Below, in pieces: positions 25,341-32,424 of a stretch of 64,000 bases of DNA (positions are counted from its first letter, which is position 1; each line of letters starts with the position of its first letter). This DNA is from Thermovibrio ammonificans HB-1. GTDB lineage: Bacteria > Aquificota > Aquificia > Desulfurobacteriales > Desulfurobacteriaceae. A model generated the notes under the pieces. The model searched no databases. It saw nothing but the letters and a program-made list of their open reading frames with translations, and was not told where the DNA came from. Both the position numbers and the translations under genes were made by a program. The stretch lies in contig NC_014926.1 in the NCBI RefSeq assembly GCF_000185805.1, positions 1,358,501 to 1,422,500 of the forward strand. Reading direction: 5' to 3'.

Positions 25341-26670
25341 AGAGTGGGATAAAACCTTCGTATGGCACCCATTCACCCAGATGGCAGAGTACGTAAAACA
25401 CGAGCCGATAGTGATAGAGCGGGGAGAGGGGTGTTGGCTGATAGATACAGACGGCAAGCGCTACCTTGACGCCGTAGGCTCAATCTGGTGTAACGTCCAC
25501 GGCCACAACGTTAAAGAGCTCAACGAGGCTTTAATCGAGCAGGTTAACAAAATTGCCCACTCAACCCTTTTGGGCCTTGCGAACGTCCCCTCCATTCTGC
25601 TTGCGAAGGCAGTTGTAGAGCTTGCCCCTGAGGGTCTAAATCACGTTTTCTACACCGACGACGGCTCAACGGCAATGGAGGCCGCCCTCAAGATGGCCTA
25701 CCAGTACTGGCAGCTGAAGGGGGAGAAGAGGAGAACCAAGTTTATAAAGCTTGAAGAGGCCTACCACGGGGACACAATCGGCTCTGTAAGCATCGGCGGA
25801 ATAGAGCTCTTCCACTCAATGTTCAAGGAGCTGATGTTTGAGACTTTCAAAATCCCGGCTCCCCACCCCTACCGGTTCAACGGAACGGCCGAAGAGTGCA
25901 GGGACTACTCCCTCTCAAAACTTGAAGAGATTCTAAAAGAAAGGGGAGAAGAGGTTGCCGCCGTAGTTATGGAGCCGCTGGTTCAGGCGGCAGCAGGGAT
26001 AATAGCCCACCCCGAAGGCTTCCTAAAGGGCGTAAGGGAGCTGTGCGACAAGTACGGAACCCTTTTGATTCTTGACGAGGTTGCCACAGGCTTTGGCAAA
26101 ACCGGAAAGTGGTTTGCCTGCCAGCACGAGGGGGTGGTTCCCGACATTATGGCAATCTCTAAGGGGTTAACGGCCGGATACATGCCCTTGGCTATAACCC
26201 TTGCAACGGACGAGGTTTACGGGGCTTTCTGGGGAGGAGACTACGGAAGCGGGAAGACCTTCTTCCACGGTCACACCTTCACCGGGAACCAGCTGGGCTG
26301 TGCGGTCGCTTTAAGGAACATAGAGCTTTTCAAGGAGAAGGGGTGGCCCGAAAGGTTAGGGCCGAAAATCGAGTACCTGTGGAGGCGGTTGAGGGAGGAG
26401 CTTGCCGATTTGAAACACGTGGGGGATATCAGGGGCAGAGGCTTTATGGTAGGCATAGAGCTTGTTAAGGATAAGAGGACGAAGGAGGGGTTCTCCTGGA
26501 GAGACGACGTGGGCAGGAGGGTTTCAAGGAGAATCATCGAGAAGGGGGTGTTTACAAGGCCCCTGGGACCGGTTCTCGTGGTGATGCCCCCGCTTGCCAT
26601 CAGCGAGGAAGAGATAGACTTTATGGTTAAGGCCTACAAGGAGGCTATAGTAGAGGTTCTGGGAGGGTAG
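25321..26670 (+). CDS. bioA: adenosylmethionine-8-amino-7-oxononanoate aminotransferase
   Basis: BioA makes 7,8-diaminopelargonate in biotin synthesis. The 449-aa class III aminotransferase shows WHPFTQM near the start, DAVGSIWCNVHGHN, YTDDGSTAMEAALKMA, the LDEVATGFGKTG segment and the PLP lysine K281 in ISKGLTAGYMPLA. The FFHGHTFTGNQLGC segment further supports BioA over other class III enzymes. No other biotin gene is adjacent. Confidence 0.94.
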   Translation: MESRLLKEWDKTFVWHPFTQMAEYVKHEPIVIERGEGCWLIDTDGKRYLDAVGSIWCNVHGHNVKELNEALIEQVNKIAHSTLLGLANVPSILLAKAVVELAPEGLNHVFYTDDGSTAMEAALKMAYQYWQLKGEKRRTKFIKLEEAYHGDTIGSVSIGGIELFHSMFKELMFETFKIPAPHPYRFNGTAEECRDYSLSKLEEILKERGEEVAAVVMEPLVQAAAGIIAHPEGFLKGVRELCDKYGTLLILDEVATGFGKTGKWFACQHEGVVPDIMAISKGLTAGYMPLAITLATDEVYGAFWGGDYGSGKTFFHGHTFTGNQLGCAVALRNIELFKEKGWPERLGPKIEYLWRRLREELADLKHVGDIRGRGFMVGIELVKDKRTKEGFSWRDDVGRRVSRRIIEKGVFTRPLGPVLVVMPPLAISEEEIDFMVKAYKEAIVEVLGG

Positions 26671-26691
26671 GGAGGAGCTTAGAGCTCCTCC
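26671..26691. terminator. hairpin between convergent bioA and universal stress protein genes
   Basis: GGAGGAGCT (26671-26679) pairs with AGCTCCTCC (26683-26691) around a 3-nt loop, immediately after the bioA stop and across the stop codon of the convergent gene. T-tracts are weak, so efficiency is uncertain. Confidence 0.5.
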
Positions 26692-27167
26692 TTGCCGTCT
26701 TCTTCCGGAGCTTTAACTATGAGAACGGGCTGCTGAACCTCTTTTATTATGTCGAGGAGTCTACCGACCCTGAAGAAGGAGAGGGATTCTGAGGTAATTC
26801 CCAGGGTTACCAAACTGATGTTGTGTTTTTTGGCGTATTCGGCTATTGTCTCGTCCAGCTCACCGGGAACGAGCACGACCCTTACGGAGATTCCCGCCTC
26901 TTCAAACTCCTTTGCCACCTCTTTCATACGCCTGTAGATTCTCACTACGGCGTCTCCGTAGCCTTCGTCGAGGGCACCTTTGAGGACCTCCAGTTTCTCT
27001 TCACAGTCGTACTCGTCCCTCGGAAGGAGGCCCCAGTCGGAGGGAATCAGAACGTAGAGCATGTGGACTTCTTTGCAGCCGGCCTCTTTCAGTTTCAATA
27101 TGTAGGGCTTTACGCTGAGGCTGGATTTTCTCATATCGAACGGGTAGAGCACTTTTTGAAACAGCAT
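26679..27167 (-). CDS. universal stress protein family protein, divergent
   Basis: From ATG 27167 this is a 162-aa UspA-fold protein (KVLYPFDMRKSS at the start, AYAKKHNISLVTLGIT and a closing PVLIVKA strand). The ATP-binding motif G-x2-G-x9-G-S/T of the neighbour is absent here, so it may not bind ATP. It overlaps the upstream usp gene stop (TGATG), so the two are translated together. A further in-frame start at 27203 would overlap that gene. Confidence 0.8.
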   Translation of the reverse strand: MLFQKVLYPFDMRKSSLSVKPYILKLKEAGCKEVHMLYVLIPSDWGLLPRDEYDCEEKLEVLKGALDEGYGDAVVRIYRRMKEVAKEFEEAGISVRVVLVPGELDETIAEYAKKHNISLVTLGITSESLSFFRVGRLLDIIKEVQQPVLIVKAPEEDGKEEL

Positions 27168-27637
27168 CACTCCTCCCTCTGTTTTACGATTAGTACGGGG
27201 CACTTGGCAAGCCTTATAACGTCGGTAGAGACGCTACCGAGTATAAGCTCGGCAAGAAGCCCCTTTCCGTGAGCACCCATCACCACTATGTTTACATTCT
27301 CTTCATCGGCAACGGAGACGATCTGTTTAGCCACGTTACCGTAGCGGAGGACTTTTTTTACCTTCAGCCCGGCCTCTTGAAGCTCTTTTTCTACGGCTTC
27401 AAGTCTCTGTATAAGGTCGAGCAGGTACTCCTGGTCGTCTTCCGGGAGGAGTTTGTAGAGCTCTTTCTCCTTCAGGAGGTCGGTTCCCTCGGGGAGCTCG
27501 GCAGATAGGTCATCTACAACGTGGACTACAACGACCTCCTCTTCTCCAGCTTCCTTCAGTTTCTTTACGTAGTTCAGGGCAACTTCTGCAAGGGGTGAGA
27601 AGTCGGTTGAGTAAAGGGTCTTTTTAAAGAGCGGCAT
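27167..27637 (-). CDS. universal stress protein (UspA family), ATP-binding type
   Basis: A 156-aa Usp with KKTLYSTDFSPLAEVALNYV at the N-terminus and a complete ATP-binding motif GAHGKGLLAELILGSVS near residue 125, then TDVIRLAKCPVLIVK. It lies 11 nt after the thiouridylase-like gene, so three minus-strand genes form an operon. UspA-type proteins are general stress factors; the precise role here is unknown. Confidence 0.88.
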   Translation of the reverse strand: MPLFKKTLYSTDFSPLAEVALNYVKKLKEAGEEEVVVVHVVDDLSAELPEGTDLLKEKELYKLLPEDDQEYLLDLIQRLEAVEKELQEAGLKVKKVLRYGNVAKQIVSVADEENVNIVVMGAHGKGLLAELILGSVSTDVIRLAKCPVLIVKQREE

Positions 27638-27648
27638 CTCTCCCTCCT

Positions 27649-28638
27649 TTAAGCTGTAACAGAGTAGGGTTGGGTGTTGTGTAGGGGCTCAACTTGCAGC
27701 TCTTTTATTAGTTTATCACCTTTGTAGAGGGCCACAGTCACAAGAGGTTGGTTCTTTGCATCGGAGTAGCGGGCAACTATAGCGGCGGCGGTTTGAAGTT
27801 CGGAGTCGGATGGAGTTGAGGGACACCTGAGAAGGGCCGTAGGGGAGGGAACGTTGGGAACGGTTAGCAGGTAGTCGGTTTCCTTCGCCCGGGAGGCAAT
27901 GCGGGCGTTTTCTTCTCTGTTCCTCCCTACTATCAGTTTACAGGAGCCTACACGGAAGTGGCGGCCGAGCTTCAGAAGCTCTATGTTCTCCCAGCTGAGC
28001 TCTTTGTGAACCATAAGGTCTTTTACTTTTTTCGCAAAGGAGGGCTCCGTTAAAAGGCAGCCTCCTGCGGGGGTGGGAAGCTCTTCCTGTGGTATCCCTA
28101 AGTTTTTCAAAATATCGGGGTACCGCTTCCGGGAACGGCCTTTAAGGTCTAAGAGTTTCTCCCTCTCTACAAGGCCCTCTTCTTCGTAAACGGTGGGGGG
28201 TAGAAGCCTTCCCGAAAGGGGCCTGAGAACTCTCTTTTTAAGCCCCGAGAGCTTCTCAATCGCGTTAAAGGCCTGTAGATGCTGAGACATGGGCCTCTGC
28301 CCCAAAACTTCCCCGGTTGCAAGAACCGCCCCTTCGGGGGCAACCTCTTTGAGCTTCCTGAGCATATAGGCTTTACAGTCTATACAGGGGTTCAAATTCT
28401 TCCCGTAACCGTACCTGGGAGAGGAGAGTATCTGAAGGTAGTCGTCGCCGGCTTCTACCAGCTTCAGCTCTATGCCGAGAATGTCTGCAAGTTTTTGAAG
28501 CTCCTTCCGGTCTTTACCGAAAAGGGGCGAGTAGATGTGAACCCCGACTACTTTAAAGCCCATATCCTGAAGTAGTTTGGCAGCTATTACGCTGTCGAGC
28601 CCTCCGGAGAAGAGGAGGTAGGCTTCCTTTTTCTCCAT
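27649..28638 (-). CDS. PP-loop tRNA-thiouridylase-like protein with NFACT-R-like C-terminal domain
   Basis: The 329-aa protein has the PP-loop ATPase motif LLFSGGLDSVIAAKLL at the N-terminus and NPCIDCKAYML, as in MnmA/ThiI-type sulfur-transfer enzymes. After a PAGGCLLT-containing middle section, the C-terminal third (LIVGRNREENARIAS, PNVPSPTALLR, AAAIVARYSDAK) resembles the NFACT-R RNA-binding domain (DUF814). That combination is known in some bacteria and archaea as MnmA-like proteins of undefined specificity. Which tRNA position it would thiolate cannot be read here. Confidence 0.8.
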   Translation of the reverse strand: MEKKEAYLLFSGGLDSVIAAKLLQDMGFKVVGVHIYSPLFGKDRKELQKLADILGIELKLVEAGDDYLQILSSPRYGYGKNLNPCIDCKAYMLRKLKEVAPEGAVLATGEVLGQRPMSQHLQAFNAIEKLSGLKKRVLRPLSGRLLPPTVYEEEGLVEREKLLDLKGRSRKRYPDILKNLGIPQEELPTPAGGCLLTEPSFAKKVKDLMVHKELSWENIELLKLGRHFRVGSCKLIVGRNREENARIASRAKETDYLLTVPNVPSPTALLRCPSTPSDSELQTAAAIVARYSDAKNQPLVTVALYKGDKLIKELQVEPLHNTQPYSVTA

Positions 28639-28699
28639 AGACAGGCCTCCGCTTAAAGGTTTAATTTAAAGGTAAGAGATAAAAGAGAAGGAGGAAGGG

Positions 28700-29263
28700 A
28701 TGGCACAGCTAAAGCTCAACCTCATCGGCGACGGCATCGACCTCACGGGGGCAATTAAGAACACCCTCGAGGAGAAGCTCTCCAAACTGGAAAAGTATCT
28801 GGGAGACGACGAAAGGAGGGAGGTGTTCGCAGACGTTATCGTAAGAAAGGAGAAGTACCGCTCCTCGGTAGAAGTGGTTATCTACAACGTTTTCGACCAC
28901 ACCTTGAGGATAAAAAAGGAGACCGACGACCTCTACACCGCCGTTGACTACGTTGTTGACGCAGCAGAAAAACAGCTGAGAAGGTTAAAGGACAAAGTAA
29001 AGTCGGCCTCCAAGAAAGAGGCCCAGAAACACAAGAAGCAGATAACCTTAGTAGAAGAAGAGGTTGTTGAAAAGCCGATTGAAATTATAGAGGTTGAGCC
29101 CGAGCTTTACAAGCCCATCTCTGTGGAAGATGCGGTGATGAAGCTCCTGGGCTCAAACAGGGAGTTTGTAGTCTTCTGTAACGTTGAAACCGGAAACGCC
29201 GCAGTGGTCTACAAGAGAAAAGACGGAAACATCGGCCTTATCCAGATGCCTTCCTGCAGGTAA
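28700..29263 (+). CDS. hpf: ribosome hibernation promoting factor, long form
   Basis: The 187-aa protein has the N-terminal HPF/YfiA domain (about 1-105, with EEKLSKLEKYL, VIVRKEKYRSSVEVVIY, DLYTAVDYVVDAAEKQLRRLKDK), a linker, and the C-terminal dimerisation domain (about 130-187, YKPISVEDAVMKLLGS, FVVFCNVETGNAAVVYKRKDG). Long HPF makes 100S ribosome dimers. A strong GGAGGAAGG precedes the ATG and a terminator follows. Confidence 0.93.
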   Translation: MAQLKLNLIGDGIDLTGAIKNTLEEKLSKLEKYLGDDERREVFADVIVRKEKYRSSVEVVIYNVFDHTLRIKKETDDLYTAVDYVVDAAEKQLRRLKDKVKSASKKEAQKHKKQITLVEEEVVEKPIEIIEVEPELYKPISVEDAVMKLLGSNREFVVFCNVETGNAAVVYKRKDGNIGLIQMPSCR

Positions 29264-29265
29264 TT

Positions 29266-29290
29266 TCGGGGGCTTTCCGCCCCCTTTTAA
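29266..29290 (+). terminator. rho-independent terminator of hpf
   Basis: GGGGGC (29268-29273), loop TTTCC, GCCCCC (29279-29284), then TTTT. It sits 5 nt after the hpf stop and can also act on the convergent gene. Confidence 0.75.
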
Positions 29291-29820
29291 GCCCTCCTCC
29301 ACACCTTTGTGAGGTTAATTTTAAAGGGGCACTCGGTTTCAAACTCTACTTCCCCCTCTTCACCGTCAAAAACCTTCCGGTAGCGGCTACCTTCAAGCCT
29401 AAAAACCCTTGCCTTACCCAGCTCCGGGTAAACGAGGGCATAGTACTTAACCCCTTCCCTCTCGTAAAGCGAAAACTTCACTTTCTCATCCTTAAAGGCC
29501 GTGCTCTTTGAGACAATCTCAAAAACAACTTCCGGAGGCTCTTTAAGGTACTCGTCAACCCTCTTACAGATTACAAATAGGTCAGGTCTTACTACCGTGT
29601 GCTCGTCAACAATCCAGTCAACTTCCTGATAGACAAAACACTCCTTCGGGCACTTCTCTAACTGCTCCTCAATTTGCCCGAAAAGTAAGCCAGAAATTCT
29701 CTGGTGCTTTCCGTAAGGAGAGGGAGCCATTGCGTAGGGTATTCCCTCTATCAACTCCCAGTCTCCCTCCCACAGTTTATAGTCCTCAACTGTGTAGCGG
29801 GGGAGCTCCGCCCTTTCCAC
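29287..29820 (-). CDS. Uma2 family protein (DUF820, PD-(D/E)XK nuclease fold)
   Basis: A 177-aa Uma2-type protein starting with the family-like YTVEDYKLWEGDWELIEGIPY, the SPYGKHQRISGLL segment, VVRPDLFVIC with the likely metal-binding Asp, PPEVVFEIVSKST with Glu and Lys, and YEREGVKYYALVYP. The family adopts a restriction-endonuclease-like fold and is often found in multiple copies in thermophiles and cyanobacteria; its role is not settled. It stands just beside lepA. Confidence 0.8.
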   Translation of the reverse strand: MERAELPRYTVEDYKLWEGDWELIEGIPYAMAPSPYGKHQRISGLLFGQIEEQLEKCPKECFVYQEVDWIVDEHTVVRPDLFVICKRVDEYLKEPPEVVFEIVSKSTAFKDEKVKFSLYEREGVKYYALVYPELGKARVFRLEGSRYRKVFDGEEGEVEFETECPFKINLTKVWRRA

Positions 29821-29851
29821 TCTAACCTCTTTAAAAGGTTCACTATTTAAC

Positions 29852-31648
29852 TTAATCCACCTTCAGGACTGCCAAAAAGGCTTCCTGAGGGACCTCAACT
29901 TTACCGAGCATCTTCATCCTCTTCTTACCCTCTTTCTGCTTCTCTAATAACTTCTTCTTCCTCGTAACGTCACCGCCGTAGCACTTTGCAAGAACGTCCT
30001 TCCTCAGGGCCTTAACGGTAGAGCGGGCAATAATCTTGTTCCCGATTGCTGCCTGTATCGCAACCTCAAAGAGCTGCCTCGGGATAATTTCTTTAAGCTT
30101 ATCTACAAGCTGCCTTCCCCGCTGGTAGGCTTTATCCCTGTGGACGATTACCGAGAGGGCATCAACGGGCTTTCCGTTAATGAGGATATCGAGTTTCACA
30201 AGGTCTGAAGGTTTGTAGCCTGCAAACTCGTAGTCAAATGAGGCGTAGCCCCTTGAGACAGACTTTAGCTTATCAAAGAAATCAAAGAGGATTTCCGATA
30301 GGGGCATGTCGTAGCGGAGCTCCACCCTCGACTGGTCAAGGTAGGTAAAGCCCGTCTGAATTCCCCGCCTATCCTGACACAGCTGCATAATCGGGCCAAC
30401 GTACTCTGCCGGGGTAATTATCGAAGCGGAGATGTAGGGCTCCTCAATCCTGTCAATCTTCTCAGGCGGAGGCATCTCGGCAGGGTTCTGAACGTCAACT
30501 ACAGTGCCGTCTTTGAGGTAAACCTTGTAGATAACGCTGGGAGCGGTAGCTATAAGGTTAAGGCCGAACTCCCTCTCTAACCTCTCTTTAATAACCTCCA
30601 TGTGGAGAAGCCCGAGGAAGCCACACCTAAATCCAAAGCCGAGTGCCGCCGAAGTTTCGGGTTCAAAGAAGAGGGCGGCATCGTTTAGCTTTAGTTTCTC
30701 TAAAGCCTCTTTTAAATTCTCGTAATCGTCAGAGTCAACCGGGTATAAACCTGCAAACACCATAGGTTTAGCAGGCCTAAAGCCCGGACAGGGCTCTGGA
30801 GTCGGATTCTCAGCATCGGTGATGGTGTCACCTACCTGAGTATCCTCAATATTCTTGATGTTTGCCGCTATCCAGCCGACCTCCCCGGCAGATAGCTTAT
30901 CAACCTTAACCATATTCGGAGACTGGGTTCCTACCTCTACTACCTCAAACTCCTTATCGTTAGACATCAGCTTAATTCTCATTCCTGGCTTTATCTCACC
31001 GTCGAAGACCCTTATGAAGGGGATAACTCCCTTGTAGTTGTCGTAGAAGGAGTCAAAGATAAGGGCCTTCAAGGGCTTATTCGGGTCGCCGCTTGGAGGG
31101 GGAACCCTCTTAACTATTGCCTCCAAAATCTCCTTAATTCCGATTCCCTCCTTTGCAGAGGCCAGAATAGCCTCTTCAGGGTCAAGGCCGAGAACCTCTG
31201 CAATCTGCTCCTTAACCCACTCGGGGTTTGCGCTTGGCAGGTCTATCTTGTTTATTACCGGGATAATCTCAAGGCCTGCGTCAAGGGCAAGGAAGAAGTT
31301 TGCAATGGTCTGGGCCTCAATCCCCTGAGTTGCGTCTATTACAAGTAGAGCTCCCTCACAGGCGGCCAAACTCCTTGAAACCTCGTAGGTAAAGTCAACG
31401 TGGCCGGGGGTGTCTATAAGGTGCATAGTGTAGGTCTTACCGTCTTCGGCCTTGTAGTTCATCCTAACAGCGTTGAGCTTAATCGTGATTCCCCTTTCTC
31501 TCTCAAGCTCTAAAGTGTCGAGCATCTGCTCCTTGAGCTCCCTCTTAGAGACCGTCCCGGTGTACTCAAGGAGCCTATCTGCCAGCGTGGATTTGCCGTG
31601 GTCTATGTGGGCAATTATGCAGAAGTTCCTGATTAACTCCTGGTTCAT
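29852..31648 (-). CDS. lepA: elongation factor 4
   Basis: LepA (EF4) is a translational GTPase that back-translocates or remodels ribosomes. The 598-aa protein has G1 [15 protein letters not shown], the switch LNAVRMNY segment, G3 DTPGHVDF, G4 NKIDLPSA, then the EF-G-like domains and the LepA-specific C-terminus ([26 protein letters not shown]). Length is standard. The ATG follows GATAGAGGAG. It is the boundary of the defence island, and a 58-codon frame ends over its start codon. Confidence 0.97.
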   Translation of the reverse strand: MNQELIRNFCIIAHIDHGKSTLADRLLEYTGTVSKRELKEQMLDTLELERERGITIKLNAVRMNYKAEDGKTYTMHLIDTPGHVDFTYEVSRSLAACEGALLVIDATQGIEAQTIANFFLALDAGLEIIPVINKIDLPSANPEWVKEQIAEVLGLDPEEAILASAKEGIGIKEILEAIVKRVPPPSGDPNKPLKALIFDSFYDNYKGVIPFIRVFDGEIKPGMRIKLMSNDKEFEVVEVGTQSPNMVKVDKLSAGEVGWIAANIKNIEDTQVGDTITDAENPTPEPCPGFRPAKPMVFAGLYPVDSDDYENLKEALEKLKLNDAALFFEPETSAALGFGFRCGFLGLLHMEVIKERLEREFGLNLIATAPSVIYKVYLKDGTVVDVQNPAEMPPPEKIDRIEEPYISASIITPAEYVGPIMQLCQDRRGIQTGFTYLDQSRVELRYDMPLSEILFDFFDKLKSVSRGYASFDYEFAGYKPSDLVKLDILINGKPVDALSVIVHRDKAYQRGRQLVDKLKEIIPRQLFEVAIQAAIGNKIIARSTVKALRKDVLAKCYGGDVTRKKKLLEKQKEGKKRMKMLGKVEVPQEAFLAVLKVD

Positions 31649-31821
31649 GGAGAGCTCTCCTCTATCAGAGATTCGTTTTCTGCCGATAGAATATATTTCA
31701 AACTCCTGTCTTTCTCCAAGTTGATAGTAACAATAAACTTTTCAAGGCTATTATATGGACGTCTATATCTAAAACGAGATAGAGTAGTATCTTCAGAGAG
31801 ATGAAGAACTATTTCTTGCAT
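31645..31821 (-). CDS. possible 58-aa protein between the TumE-like gene and lepA
   Basis: An ATG at 31821 opens a 58-codon frame, [20 protein letters not shown] at the start and a Lys/Glu/Ser-rich end. Its TGA overlaps the lepA start (ATGA). It begins 12 nt after the TumE-like stop and has AGGAATTAAG upstream. Composition is AT-rich like the island. It could be a small island gene, a translated lepA leader, or chance. No family is recognised. Confidence 0.35.
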   Translation of the reverse strand: MQEIVLHLSEDTTLSRFRYRRPYNSLEKFIVTINLEKDRSLKYILSAENESLIEESSP

Positions 31822-31833
31822 CTAAGATGCTTC

Positions 31834-32155
31834 TTAATTCCTTTTCTGTAAAAACTCTGAAATTACAGTTAGAATCCTTTCACAGGTCGTCTCAAAACTC
31901 TCCTCAACCTTGTCGTTTATGTGCTTATGATGTGGATATGTTCTAATATTCTTATGGTGAGGAGCGTTATCCCACCTAATAATCAGTTTACCGTCTCTAC
32001 TTCGCCAATGATAAGAGTAATTTCTTTCCTCTTCATCTACATATCCTTGTATATAAAGTCCTGAATTATCTCCCAAAATAACTTAACTTTTATATGGAAT
32101 TCATTTTAAAAGTTCGAAAGTCTAAAACCTCAAAATTTTTACTATTGAGAACTGA
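31834..32155 (-). pseudogene. DUF6516/TumE-like toxin gene, apparently frameshifted twice
   Basis: The intact downstream frame (31834-32076, TTG start) encodes 80 aa with NYSYHWRSRDGKLIIRWDNA, PHHKNIRTYPHHKH and VEESFETTCERILTVI. This is the C-terminal signature of the DUF6516 family, described as TumE toxin. The missing N-terminal part is present in other frames: SKNFEVLDFRTFK, then a -1 shift at AAAA (near 32101-32106) into NEFHIKVKLF, then a -1 shift at TTTT (near 32074-32078) into LGDNSGLYIQGYV. Joined, this matches the expected family sequence. Either the gene is broken, or it uses slippage, or two bases are missing from the sequence. Confidence 0.65.
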
Positions 32156-32227
32156 TTAAGACAGTTTAATATTTCCATCTTTTATCTCTTGAAGAAGTTC
32201 TTTTCTAAGAGTGCTCAGAGTTTTCAT
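32156..32227 (-). CDS. 23-codon frame coupled to the 60-aa gene
   Basis: MKTLSTLRKELLQEIKDGNIKLS starts at ATG 32227, overlapping the TGA of the preceding 60-aa frame (ATGA). It may be a separate tiny gene, or the continuation of that gene after a one-base loss near 32227; joined, they would give an 84-aa helical protein. Its sequence shows one amphipathic helix. Confidence 0.3.
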   Translation of the reverse strand: MKTLSTLRKELLQEIKDGNIKLS

Positions 32228-32406
32228 GCAAGCTTTCCATTCCATAACGTCCTGTAATAGTCATCCCAGGCTTCAAAATTTTCAGGAGATGATTTCAACT
32301 CTCTCTCAAATTCCTCAAAAGTTTTACTATACTTAACTAATGTATAGCGCAATTCATATAGGAACTCCGCTTTGTAGATATTCAGTGGCTTCTCTTTATT
32401 AAGCAT
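32224..32406 (-). CDS. 60-aa hypothetical protein after the RT-nitrilase gene
   Basis: The 60-aa protein begins 18 nt after the RT gene stop and is acidic and helical (KYSKTFEEFERELKSSPENF, AWDDYYRTLWNGK). In position it could be the antitoxin of the TumE-like toxin that follows, or an accessory of the RT. No family is recognised, and the functional idea is inference from gene order only. Confidence 0.5.
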   Translation of the reverse strand: MLNKEKPLNIYKAEFLYELRYTLVKYSKTFEEFERELKSSPENFEAWDDYYRTLWNGKLA

Positions 32407-32424
32407 AAAAAATAGCTGAACACC

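Noticed and set aside
32224-32406. Selenoprotein reading through the TGA of the 60-aa gene, because tRNA-Sec is present
   Set aside because: After the TGA the same frame meets another TGA within two codons, so Sec read-through would not extend it usefully.
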